10,772 nt of DNA from Chlamydiota bacterium (GCA_021772195.1 JAJFML010000234.1:1-10772); one strand, 5' to 3'. Positions 1 to 6,807 are shown, numbered from the stretch's first letter. The notes: a model not told the origin generated them from the sequence alone. A program made the numbers and translations.

Positions 1-363
1 AACATATTTCAATAATGCCTTTAGTTCATTCGAAAGAGCAGTTAAATCCTTGCTCATCTGATCACAATGAGGACCACGATCAACCTGAATTTGAATAAGA
101 GTTTGGTAGTCCTCCATGGCATTTCCTGCAATTGTCTTTAAACTAGCACTTATGCCGGGATTGCCTTCTAATTGTGCAATATTACCCTTTAGAATTCTTA
201 ACCCATCCAGTACATCCAATGGAACTGGACCACCCTTCTTAAGATCCTCCTGAAACTTCAAAAGGAGCTTCTTAAATTCAGATAATTCATTATTCAGCTG
301 TTCATCCGGTGAATTATTTCCATAATTGGAGTTTGGCGGTGGATTTTTGTTTACAGATACCAT
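1..363 (-). CDS. Small helical protein of unknown function, C-terminus cut by window edge
   Basis: The minus strand reads open from an ATG at 363 to the window edge, giving 121 codons with no stop. Upstream of the ATG, AAAGGA lies about 8 bases away, a good ribosome binding site. The N-terminal 20 residues are rich in Asn, Pro and Ser and look disordered. The rest is predicted helical, with Leu-rich amphipathic stretches (residues about 23-42 and 50-65) and no membrane segment or signal peptide. I do not recognise the family. It resembles its upstream neighbour (422-814) in its start (MVSVNK against V/M-ISINN), in a Gly-Gly-x-Pro-x-Pro type turn after the first helix, and in an Asn-Pro plus Gly-Asn-x-x-Glu-Asp pattern further on, so the two are probably distant paralogues. 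The 58-base gap shows no clear promoter, so co-transcription with the neighbour is likely. The flexible, polar N-terminus would suit a type III secretion substrate, but that is inference only. Confidence 0.72.
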   Translation of the reverse strand, partial: MVSVNKNPPPNSNYGNNSPDEQLNNELSEFKKLLLKFQEDLKKGGPVPLDVLDGLRILKGNIAQLEGNPGISASLKTIAGNAMEDYQTLIQIQVDRGPHCDQMSKDLTALSNELKALLKYV

Positions 364-421
364 CTTGTTTATCCTTTTATATGTTTATTTAAAATACACA
401 TTATCAAAATCATTCTTTCTA
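364..421 (-). other. Short intergenic gap within the tandem small-gene pair
   Basis: This AT-rich 58-base spacer carries the ribosome binding site of the downstream gene (AAAGGA at about 372-377 on the minus strand). I see no terminator hairpin and no convincing -35/-10 pair, which supports one transcript for both small genes. Confidence 0.5.
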
Positions 422-814
422 TCAAGTATTATTAATAATTTTTGTAAGGAGGTTGGCAGCTTGCGTGCACATATTAAGTGTATCTTGAGAGCCCATATCT
501 CCAGAACTAATGTTAAGTGTAATGTCCTCACAATTACCTAGGAAAGCAACACACTCATTATATAGAGTTGGATTTGTCTTTTGAATTTCCCCTATCAAAG
601 ATCTTAATACATTAGCACACTGATGCATGCCAGCTAATAATTTTTGAAGATAGGCTGGATCAGGTTTTCCTCCTCCGTCAATCTTGGCTAAATAGGCTTC
701 AAGTTCGGCCATAATCTTGTGAAATGAGACTGCCACCTCATGAAGCTCTGCTAGCGGATCAGAAGTGTTATCCATAATCTTTGAATGAATAGGTATATTA
801 TTAATAGAAATCAC
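422..814 (-). CDS. Small helical protein of unknown function, GTG start, paralogue of its neighbour
   Basis: A 130-residue soluble protein with no signal peptide or membrane segment. It is predicted mostly helical (about residues 20-45, 52-80, 83-100, 110-128) and contains a Gly-Gly-Gly-Lys-Pro-Asp-Pro turn near residue 47. The start is GTG at 814, chosen over the ATG at codon 14 for two reasons. AAGGGG stands 6 bases upstream of the GTG, whereas nothing suitable precedes the ATG. The GTG start also gives an N-terminus (ISINN) that matches the neighbour's MVSVNK. A perfect sigma-66/70 promoter lies just upstream at 842-870, so it is probably strongly transcribed and leads a two-gene operon. 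I cannot assign a function. Small tandem helical proteins with Asn/Ser/Ile-rich N-termini in chlamydiae are often lineage-specific and sometimes secreted, so an effector or structural secretion role is possible but unproven. Confidence 0.75.
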   Translation of the reverse strand: MISINNIPIHSKIMDNTSDPLAELHEVAVSFHKIMAELEAYLAKIDGGGKPDPAYLQKLLAGMHQCANVLRSLIGEIQKTNPTLYNECVAFLGNCEDITLNISSGDMGSQDTLNMCTQAANLLTKIINNT

Positions 815-820
815 CTTAAA

Positions 821-826
821 CCCCTT
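821..826 (-). promoter_or_regulatory. Ribosome binding site that decides a GTG start
   Basis: AAGGGG on the minus strand, 6 bases before the GTG at 814. It supports the GTG rather than the in-frame ATG 13 codons later. Confidence 0.7.
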
Positions 827-841
827 TTGTAGTCATTACTA

Positions 842-870
842 ATTATATAACAAAATTTTTAAATTGTCAA
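842..870 (-). promoter_or_regulatory. Perfect consensus sigma-70/sigma-66 promoter
   Basis: On the minus strand, TTGACA (870-865) and TATAAT (847-842) are separated by exactly 17 bases: 12 of 12 consensus positions at optimal spacing. The spacer and flanks are AT-rich. Transcription should start near 835, giving a leader of about 20 bases that contains the AAGGGG site of the gene starting at 814. It lies in the 104-base gap downstream of the membrane-protein gene, which is read in the same direction, so the small-gene pair has its own promoter. Confidence 0.85.
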
Positions 871-918
871 GAGGTAGCTAGGAGAGGTTTTATTTGTAAG
901 TCATTGACAGGAAATTGC

Positions 919-1737
919 TTATCTATTTTCATTAAGATGGAGTTTGTTATAACTTTCAGCTGAAAAGTTAAAAAAGAAGATAACTGCAGGGGTCAAAATG
1001 GCCGAAAAAGGAACCATAATAAAGAACCAGCTAAGGGATTTAAGGGCGTCTTGGGTCATCTCGAGGTAGCTAATGTTGGTAAGATGCCAACCAAGGGCTA
1101 AAAAACAGATGAGGGAGGTAATAGGCATGAGAGCTATCAAAAGCATGATTAGATGTTTAAAGGCATTTTCTTTCAAATAACCAAAAATTGATCTGGCAAG
1201 CTTCAATTTATCCGTGGTTTTGAGCGCGATCGCAGGAGAGCCAAAAAAAAGGAGAAGGATATCTATGAGGCACAAAAAGAGGGTGCAGAGAATGAGGATA
1301 AAAGGACCAAAGGCTAAGATGACACCGATAAATTCCCCCACGCCTGGTATTTCTTTAAACAATAGAAATATCCCTAAAAGAACCCACAAAAGAAGATAGA
1401 TTAACACGGGTGGCACCGAGAGATAAAAAGTACTCATAACTTGTTGCCATGAGGCGGAAAAAAGTTCTTTAAAATTCACTTTTAAACCCTTTACTTCGTG
1501 ATGATAGATGCGCACGAGTAAAACGCCAAGCGCAAGCAAAATACAAAAGGAGAGAAGAAGCGGTAAAAAAATAAGGCTAAGCGCTGTCCACCCGCTAGCA
1601 TTGAATGCCAGAGTTTTGCAAAAAACCAGGATAATACCGCAAATGATCAGTGAAGGAAAGCAGAGAAAAATTTTCTTCTTAGAAAATGAGAGAGAAAGCG
1701 CTCTGTTAAAACATGTCTCTATTGAACTAAAATCCAT
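919..1737 (-). CDS. Six-helix integral membrane protein of unknown function
   Basis: A 272-residue hydrophobic protein. Membrane segments are visible at about residues 23-43, 55-78, 104-128, 135-165 (long, possibly a re-entrant pair), 193-216 and 236-257. Between them lie short basic or polar loops, including a Lys-rich loop around 173-182. The N-terminal 20 residues form a polar amphipathic stretch, and there is no signal peptide. I recognise no catalytic motif. The architecture recalls generic membrane proteins of chlamydial genomes, which often carry no assigned function. The start is uncertain. I prefer the ATG at 1737; a TTG two codons upstream (1743) is also open. Neither has a strong ribosome binding site. 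The gene diverges from the outer-membrane protein gene at 1849 and may share its control region. Confidence 0.75.
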   Translation of the reverse strand: MDFSSIETCFNRALSLSFSKKKIFLCFPSLIICGIILVFCKTLAFNASGWTALSLIFLPLLLSFCILLALGVLLVRIYHHEVKGLKVNFKELFSASWQQVMSTFYLSVPPVLIYLLLWVLLGIFLLFKEIPGVGEFIGVILAFGPFILILCTLFLCLIDILLLFFGSPAIALKTTDKLKLARSIFGYLKENAFKHLIMLLIALMPITSLICFLALGWHLTNISYLEMTQDALKSLSWFFIMVPFSAILTPAVIFFFNFSAESYNKLHLNENR

Positions 1738-1848
1738 GCTCAATATTTTTTCATAGAATGTGTGATTAGTTCAATCCTTTATCTGGAAAAAAAATATTTT
1801 GACAAGTAGAATCAGTTAAAGTTTGCATACACAATTGGTTAAATACTC
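1738..1848. promoter_or_regulatory. Divergent intergenic region with an exact plus-strand TTGACA
   Basis: This AT-rich stretch lies between two divergent genes. On the plus strand there is an exact -35 hexamer TTGACA at 1799-1804, but no good -10 at 16-18 bases; the nearest candidates (TGCATA or GCATAC around 1824-1830) sit 19-20 bases away. On the minus strand TTGTCA (1807-1802) is followed 18 bases later by only a poor TAAAGG. Neither start codon has a clear ribosome binding site. Both genes must be controlled from here, but the exact promoters cannot be fixed by eye. Confidence 0.35.
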
Positions 1849-2853
1849 ATGTTGAATAAAGTACTCCCCTTTCTTTTACTCCCCTTTCTCCTTTGCGCAG
1901 ATGAAGAGCCTAAACCGGGAGACTATGATTATGACCTATATAGGAAAGATGAAGAGGCTATTTTCACAAACCTCGAATACCTCTTCTGGACAGTTGAAGA
2001 AGGATCCCTTGATTATGCTCTCAAAATGAGCAAGCCCGCTCCAAGTGGGATTAGCTATGCTTCAGGCGATGTAAAAATTGCTGATTTTGGCTGGAACCCC
2101 GGACTCCGAGTCAACTTAGGATATTTTAACGCAAAAAAATACTACGAATTTTTTCTACAATATACTTGGCTAAGAACAACAGGTCATGATACAGATATTT
2201 CGCCAGACGCACCCAATCTCTATTTAAATGGAACATGGCCCCACATTTTCACTAGTCCTCTTCTAAGTGCAAAGAGCCGAATAAGCAATAATTACAATAT
2301 CTTAGATCTTTTAGTGGACCGTGTTTTCATCCCCAACCCTCACTTGCGTATGCGTATTTACAGCGGGTTTACAGCCGCTTTTATTGGACAAAACTGGTAC
2401 TTAAAATATAGATCTCAAAAGGATGAAACGAACATATTTAACAGATGGCGTTTTCGTGCTGGTGGATTTAAATTGATGACAGGCTTTGATTGGTTTTGGA
2501 GAAAAGATTTTTATATTACTGCAAAAACGTCGTTTGCATCTCTCATTGGTAGATATAAAAACCGTGCTTATCAAGAATCGAATCCCTATCCCGTTAGACC
2601 CGTTAGAGATTTTATTTTTAAAGATATACGCCTGGCATACAACGTTATGTTTTTACTAGGTCCTTCCTATCAGAAGAATTTATGCAACTCTCGCATTGAA
2701 GTATTTGCAGGATATGAGCTTTCAACTTGGTTTAACCTGCATGAAATCTATAGATCCTCTGCAAACGCTTCGGGTAGATCTAAAGAGACCTGGTTAAATA
2801 GAGGAGTTTTCTCCCTACACGGGCTTACAACTCGTCTAACCTGCGATTTCTAG
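1849..2853 (+). CDS. MOMP-like outer-membrane beta-barrel protein
   Basis: A 334-residue exported protein. Residues 1-17 form a signal peptide (Lys4, a Leu/Phe/Pro-rich core, cleavage probably after Cys-Ala at 16-17). The mature part alternates aromatic and polar residues as in beta-strands: a strand with Tyr-Leu-Phe-Trp at 44-47 followed by Leu-Asp-Tyr-Ala-Leu, a Gly-Trp-Asn-Pro-Gly turn at 81-85, a Gly-Phe-Asp-Trp-Phe strand near 212, and a final Cys-Asp-Phe. The C-terminal Phe is the usual BAM recognition end. The opening strand pattern and the Asn-x-Gly-x-x-x-Leu-x-Gly-Leu C-terminus fit the MOMP-like / Legionella OMP family (Pfam PF05150 type) that is multiplied in Simkania and Waddlia. 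Its expected role is a porin or surface protein of the outer membrane. It has only three cysteines (16, 279, 332), two of them in the mature protein, so it is not a cysteine-crosslinked MOMP of the Chlamydiaceae type. The ATG at 1849 is chosen because it begins the signal peptide, although no ribosome binding site precedes it. Confidence 0.75.
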   Translation: MLNKVLPFLLLPFLLCADEEPKPGDYDYDLYRKDEEAIFTNLEYLFWTVEEGSLDYALKMSKPAPSGISYASGDVKIADFGWNPGLRVNLGYFNAKKYYEFFLQYTWLRTTGHDTDISPDAPNLYLNGTWPHIFTSPLLSAKSRISNNYNILDLLVDRVFIPNPHLRMRIYSGFTAAFIGQNWYLKYRSQKDETNIFNRWRFRAGGFKLMTGFDWFWRKDFYITAKTSFASLIGRYKNRAYQESNPYPVRPVRDFIFKDIRLAYNVMFLLGPSYQKNLCNSRIEVFAGYELSTWFNLHEIYRSSANASGRSKETWLNRGVFSLHGLTTRLTCDF

Positions 2854-4007
2854 TTCATCGATTTATATAGATATTTTGGTCTTACAATGGGCGTGCCCTT
2901 TCCCTCTCTTGCAACCATTCTTTCATAGATAATTTGGATGGCGATCCCAATACATCTAGAGATACCAAAAAGAATGGTATAATATTCTGGATTGAGAAAG
3001 CCGCCTGCAGTGAGAACTGTGCCAGAAATTGCATCAACATTGGGATAGGGATTAGAGATTTTTGGGTTTTCAGAGAGAACTTTTGGACCTTCAGTTCTAA
3101 GAAGAAATGCCGTTTTAACAAGGGGATGATCGGGAAAGTTCTTGGATGCAAAATCATAGAGAATGGTAGCTCTTGCATCTTCTACCCGAAGAACAGCGTG
3201 GCCAAAGCCGTAAGCAAGCTCTTTTCTAGCTAATAGATCCCTCATAAATTTTTCGACATCTTCAGGTTTTGCATTTTCACCTACTTTTTCAAGTGTGCTT
3301 TTAACAAATTCGAGGCTGTCTTGGTTGGCTCTTCCATGTTTAGGACCAGCGAGTGCATTCATGGCGCCAGATAATGCGCCATAAAGGTGCTGATGACCCG
3401 AAGCAATTGTTTTTCCCACAAATGCAGAGAGGTTTCCTCCTCCATGATCATAGTGAAGAATGTTGAATAGTTTCATCAGTTCGGTTAGCACTTTAGAATC
3501 TTTTCCAGGCATATTCAAAAGCGCTGTAAACTTCTCCATATATTCAAGATTGGTATCGACCTCTTTTAGCTCTCCCCAACCTGCATGGTGGTTGATAACT
3601 GCTGCTGCAATAAACGGGATTTTTGCGATCATATTGAGAGTATCCTCTCTATAATCATTTTTCCCCTCGAACATGCCGAGAATTTGGATGCTTGCACAGA
3701 AGATATCCATAGGATGGCCCGATTTAGGCAGAGCATATATCGCCTCTAGCACCTCTTTCGAAACTCTCTCTCGTTTTTTCAGATCCTCATCAAAAGCTTT
3801 TACTTTCTCAGGCGTACCCTCCTTACCATGATATATAAGGTAGATGATATCCATAGGCATTGCATCTTTCATCTCAGAGATGGGCTTTCCAACATAGAAG
3901 AGCCCTTTTTGGGGATCTACATGAGATGTTGTGCAATAGCCTACGGGATATCCCCTCATGCCTGTTTCTAAATTATCTTCTGTTACTTCAAATAGAACTT
4001 TTGACAT
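2850..4007 (-). CDS. gltA: Citrate synthase
   Basis: Condenses oxaloacetate with acetyl-CoA to citrate, the entry step of the TCA cycle, in the cytoplasm. The protein has 385 residues. The catalytic triad is clear: His224 in Gly-Pro-Lys-His-Gly-Arg-Ala-Asn, His270 in Gly-Phe-Gly-His-Ala-Val-Leu-Arg, and Asp325 in Pro-Asn-Val-Asp-Ala. Their spacing (46 and 55) equals that of pig-heart citrate synthase (274, 320, 375). Substrate-binding His188, Arg274, Arg351 and Arg376 also fall in place. The Asn-Leu-Ser-Ala-Phe-Val-Gly-Lys segment and the Tyr-Pro-Asn-Val-Asp-Ala region resemble the eukaryote-like class of bacterial citrate synthases more than the longer E. coli NADH-regulated type. The gene starts 4 bases after mdh; its GAGG ribosome binding site overlaps the end of mdh, so the two are co-transcribed and probably translationally coupled. 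Its TAG stop shares CTAG with the convergent barrel gene. Confidence 0.95.
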   Translation of the reverse strand: MSKVLFEVTEDNLETGMRGYPVGYCTTSHVDPQKGLFYVGKPISEMKDAMPMDIIYLIYHGKEGTPEKVKAFDEDLKKRERVSKEVLEAIYALPKSGHPMDIFCASIQILGMFEGKNDYREDTLNMIAKIPFIAAAVINHHAGWGELKEVDTNLEYMEKFTALLNMPGKDSKVLTELMKLFNILHYDHGGGNLSAFVGKTIASGHQHLYGALSGAMNALAGPKHGRANQDSLEFVKSTLEKVGENAKPEDVEKFMRDLLARKELAYGFGHAVLRVEDARATILYDFASKNFPDHPLVKTAFLLRTEGPKVLSENPKISNPYPNVDAISGTVLTAGGFLNPEYYTILFGISRCIGIAIQIIYERMVAREGKGTPIVRPKYLYKSMN

Positions 4008-4011
4008 GCTA

Positions 4012-4977
4012 TTACCTCAGTAAATCACGGACAAGATCTCTTTCATCCATGAGCTCTTTTTCTGTCTCTTTAATTTTTTTCTCGATAAAAGCATTCCATG
4101 AAAGATCAGGAATAATTCCGAGCCCACCATCAAAGCTCTCTAATGGAAAGGAAAAAATAAGCTCTTCATCAATTCCATATGGGTTTGCTTTTGAACAAAT
4201 AGCTGCAGAGAACCAAGGAGTATCCTGGATAATAGCTCGCATGGAATCAAGCGCTGCATTTGCGGCAGATGCTGCGGAGGATTTTCCTCTCGCATCTATG
4301 ATGCTGGCACCTCTTTTTTGAACAATCTGAAAGAAATCTTCTTCAAGCCACTTGGTATCGGTAATGATATCGGTGACATCTTTTCCTTGGATCAGTGCAT
4401 TTGTAAAATCAGGCACTTGAGTGGACGAGTGATTTCCCCAAATGGTCATTTGAGTAACATCTTCAATATTTACGCCCGCTTTATTTGCTAATTGATAGAC
4501 AGCGCGGTTTTGATCGAGTCTAGTCATGGCAAAAAACTGACTTTGATCGATATCCGGCGCATGATACATACAGATGAGGCAATTTGTATTGCAAGGATTT
4601 CCTACGACTAAAACGCGAACTTCCTTAGATGCCACTTCATTTATGGCCTTGCCCTGGTCTACAAAGATCTTTCCATTATCTGTTAGAAGATCCTTTCGCT
4701 CCATACCTTTTGATCTAGGCTTAGCGCCCACTAGAAAGATGTAATCTGCGTCCGCAAATAACTCTTTTGGATCCGATCCAATACGAACTTCCTTCAAGAG
4801 TGGATAGGCGCAATCATCTAACTCCATCTTGACACCTTTCAAAGCACTGATAGCCTCTGGAAGATCAAAAAGATGAAGAGCTATGGGTGTATCGCCTAAA
4901 AGCTCACCTTTTGCGATGCGAAAAAGGAGACTGTAGGCAATTTGCCCAGCTCCGCCGGTCACTACAATTCGTTTCAT
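4012..4977 (-). CDS. mdh: Malate dehydrogenase (NAD-dependent)
   Basis: Oxidises malate to oxaloacetate with NAD+, supplying the substrate of the next gene's enzyme. The protein has 321 residues, close to the usual 325-330 of the type 2 (cytosolic-like) family. The Rossmann glycine loop Thr-Gly-Gly-Ala-Gly-Gln-Ile is at residues 7-13, with Asp38 at the end of the second strand selecting NAD. Substrate arginines are Arg88 and Arg94 in the mobile-loop motif Pro-Arg-Ser-Lys-Gly-Met-Glu-Arg, and Arg153 in Thr-Arg-Leu-Asp-Gln-Asn-Arg. The catalytic pair is Asp155 and His183 (Trp-Gly-Asn-His-Ser). The ATG at 4977 begins directly with the first beta-strand, and an AGG / AGGG ribosome binding site precedes it. 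It follows tgt after a 37-base gap without an obvious promoter or terminator, so it may be read from the peptidase promoter as well as from a local one. Confidence 0.95.
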   Translation of the reverse strand: MKRIVVTGGAGQIAYSLLFRIAKGELLGDTPIALHLFDLPEAISALKGVKMELDDCAYPLLKEVRIGSDPKELFADADYIFLVGAKPRSKGMERKDLLTDNGKIFVDQGKAINEVASKEVRVLVVGNPCNTNCLICMYHAPDIDQSQFFAMTRLDQNRAVYQLANKAGVNIEDVTQMTIWGNHSSTQVPDFTNALIQGKDVTDIITDTKWLEEDFFQIVQKRGASIIDARGKSSAASAANAALDSMRAIIQDTPWFSAAICSKANPYGIDEELIFSFPLESFDGGLGIIPDLSWNAFIEKKIKETEKELMDERDLVRDLLR

Positions 4978-5014
4978 TTTCCCTGCCTAATAAAAAAAAT
5001 TACTATGCACAATT
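4978..5014 (-). other. Gap between tgt and mdh
   Basis: These 37 bases hold a run of eight T on the minus strand and the purine-rich ribosome binding site of mdh (GGCAGGGAAA). The T run has no GC-rich hairpin before it, so I do not call a terminator, and no properly spaced -35/-10 is visible. Readthrough from tgt into mdh is likely. Confidence 0.45.
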
Positions 5015-6139
5015 TTAGATTAAATCATCAAGGATCATCTCACGATATCTCTTCATGTGAAGAACCATGAAATGGAGATTGTGGATGGTGGTAAGCGTAT
5101 GCGCTGTGACCTCTTTTGCTTTGAAGAGATGGTGAAGGTAGGCTCTTGTGTAGCGCTTGCAGGTATAACAATCGCAATCCTTTTCTATTGGAGAAAAATT
5201 GCTCTTATTTTCTGAATTAATAATTTTGAGAGCACCTTCTTTTGTAAGAAGATGACCGTGACGAGCAGCCCGTGTGGGATAGGAGCTGTCAAAAGTGTCG
5301 ATGCCAAGAGGCACGCACCTTTCAAGCGACTCCAAATCTCCAATTCCCAAAAGGTGGTTTGGTTTTTCCTTAGGTAAATAGGGCATGGTTGATTTTAGCA
5401 TATCCACCATCTGCTCTTTGGTTTTTCCAAAGCTTCCGCCAATGGAAAATCCGTCAAAATCGAGCTGTGTCAGATACTCACAACTCTTCTTTCTAAGAAT
5501 AGGGCAAATTCCGCCGTGAATCACACCATACATCGCCTGATTATTTCGGTTTTTCTTATGATGCTCGAGCGATCTCTTTTCCCACCTGTGAGTTCTGTCT
5601 AGAGATGTGTTAAGAGCAGACTCCTCGATATGAAAGGGTGGAAGTTCGTCGAAAGGAATAATGATATCCGCACCCAGCTTCTTTTGAGCATCGACAGAGC
5701 TTTCAGGAGTAAGTAAAATTTTTTGCCCATCTCGGTAAGACCTAAAAAGAACTCCCTCTTCATTGATCTTGAGCACCAATTTGTCGTGCTTTGACTTTCC
5801 TTGGCTCTTAAGTTCATCTGCAACTGAGCCGTAGAGAAGGGAAAAAACCTGAAATCCACCTGAATCGGTGATGATAGGCATCTTCCTTCCGATAAATGAA
5901 TGCAAGCCGCCTGCTTTTTGAACGACATCAGGCCCTGGCTGCAGAAGTAGATGGTAAGTATTACAAAACATGAGCTGCAAGCCAATCGAATCGACCATGT
6001 CACTATCGAGCGCTTTCAGAGTGCCATTGGTTCCAACTGCTACAAAATTGGGCGTATCTATAATTCCATGTGGCGTATGAATCCTTCCAACCCGGGCCCC
6101 TGATTTCCTCGATGTATGCAAAACTTCAAACTGGATCAT
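5015..6139 (-). CDS. tgt: tRNA-guanine transglycosylase, probably queuine-using
   Basis: Exchanges the guanine at position 34 of tRNAs for Asp, Asn, His and Tyr with a 7-deazaguanine base. The protein has 374 residues, the normal bacterial length. Seen in order are Asp-Ser-Gly-Gly-Phe-Gln with general acid Asp92; Phe-Asp-Glu at 163-165 (base recognition); Gly-Gly at 234-235; and Gly-Ile-Asp-Thr-Phe-Asp with nucleophile Asp281, followed by Pro-Thr-Arg-Ala-Ala-Arg-His-Gly. The C-terminal zinc site Cys322, Cys324, Cys327 with a downstream His (Tyr-Leu-His-His, 335-337) is intact. Two pocket residues differ from preQ1-type bacterial enzymes. The Cys after Phe-Asp-Glu (Cys158 in Zymomonas) is Leu166, and the Val of Leu-Ala-Val-Gly (Val233) is Gly238, as in eukaryotic enzymes. 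This fits queuine use, known for Chlamydia trachomatis TGT. Its ATG overlaps the yhhQ stop as ATGA. Confidence 0.93.
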   Translation of the reverse strand: MIQFEVLHTSRKSGARVGRIHTPHGIIDTPNFVAVGTNGTLKALDSDMVDSIGLQLMFCNTYHLLLQPGPDVVQKAGGLHSFIGRKMPIITDSGGFQVFSLLYGSVADELKSQGKSKHDKLVLKINEEGVLFRSYRDGQKILLTPESSVDAQKKLGADIIIPFDELPPFHIEESALNTSLDRTHRWEKRSLEHHKKNRNNQAMYGVIHGGICPILRKKSCEYLTQLDFDGFSIGGSFGKTKEQMVDMLKSTMPYLPKEKPNHLLGIGDLESLERCVPLGIDTFDSSYPTRAARHGHLLTKEGALKIINSENKSNFSPIEKDCDCYTCKRYTRAYLHHLFKAKEVTAHTLTTIHNLHFMVLHMKRYREMILDDLI

Positions 6140-6807
6140 GCTGGACTCTCACGATAAAATCTCTTAGCAAATAGAGTAAAAGGGGCTGAACAGAAAATAA
6201 TGATCAGTTTAATTGTAAAGCTAAGAACAATGATGCTAGAGACTGAGTGGACAATGCCATAGAGCCCGAGGTAGCTGAAAAGTATTGTATCTAAAAACTG
6301 CGTTAAAACAAGAGAGATCATCAATCTTGCTGGAAGATATTTTGCTTTAAATGCTTTTTTGAGCAGAGAAAAAAGAAAAATATCGATGCGTTGCACAATA
6401 AAGAAGACGAAAATCGATGCGGCAACAATTCTTGGTGTTGATTCTAAAATGCTAGAAAAAGCGCCATGCATTTGATCATGAGAAGAGGGCATATATCCAA
6501 GGTGGATTTGAGACATGATTGCAAAAAAGATCATCGATCCAAAAGCGATAACAGATGCTTTTTTTGCACTCTCTTTTCCATAAAATTCTTGCGTAAGGTT
6601 TAGTGCTAAAATCGCTCCAATCATAAAGACATCAGAGCATGTAATTGTCAGCGAAAAGAACTCCATCTGTTTTGTCACAAAGAGGTTCGCAAGTACGCCG
6701 CCAATAGAGATAAATGCAATCAGTGCACTCTTTCCAAGGCGAAGCGCTAAAAGAAGAAAGCTAATGACAACTGCAATATGAATAAAAAAGAGCGGCTCAT
6801 TCATCAT
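6136..6807 (-). CDS. yhhQ: YhhQ/VUT-family queuosine-precursor (queuine) transporter
   Basis: Inner-membrane carrier that imports a 7-deazaguanine precursor for tRNA queuosine. The protein has 223 residues, typical for the family, with about six hydrophobic helices (8-24, 28-45, 54-70, 85-103, 126-146, 160-210 region). Family signatures are the Thr-Gln-Glu-Phe-Tyr-Gly-Lys-Glu stretch at 72-79 (usually Thr-Glu-x-Tyr-Gly), Gln139-Arg-Ile-Asp, and Thr-Gln-Phe-Leu-Asp-Thr at 169-174. The usual Trp-x-Arg-Asn before the last of these is Leu-Pro-Ala-Arg here. The start at 6807 overlaps the end of the peptidase gene by 11 bases; a second ATG one codon later is equally possible and is better spaced from the GGG ribosome binding site. 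Its direct coupling to tgt makes queuine or preQ1 the expected substrate. With no other queuosine gene visible and the altered TGT pocket, I favour queuine. Confidence 0.9.
   Translation of the reverse strand: MMNEPLFFIHIAVVISFLLLALRLGKSALIAFISIGGVLANLFVTKQMEFFSLTITCSDVFMIGAILALNLTQEFYGKESAKKASVIAFGSMIFFAIMSQIHLGYMPSSHDQMHGAFSSILESTPRIVAASIFVFFIVQRIDIFLFSLLKKAFKAKYLPARLMISLVLTQFLDTILFSYLGLYGIVHSVSSIIVLSFTIKLIIIFCSAPFTLFAKRFYRESPA

Noticed and set aside
326..541. Plus-strand open frame of 71 codons
   Set aside because: It lies across the start of one minus-strand small gene and the end of the other. It has no ribosome binding site or promoter, and the minus-strand genes have both.
904..924. 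TTGACA on the plus strand followed by TATCTA
   Set aside because: The spacing is only about 11 bases, and it would point antisense into the membrane-protein gene with no gene to serve.
3860..4321. Plus-strand open frame of 153 codons opposite gltA and mdh
   Set aside because: It runs antisense to two clear enzymes with intact catalytic motifs; the translated product has no recognisable features.
4991..5000. T run on the minus strand between tgt and mdh as a possible terminator
   Set aside because: No GC-containing stem precedes it, so it does not meet the form of an intrinsic terminator.
5599..6003. Minus-strand open frame of 134 codons inside tgt
   Set aside because: It is another frame of the tgt coding sequence; tgt carries all its family motifs through this stretch.
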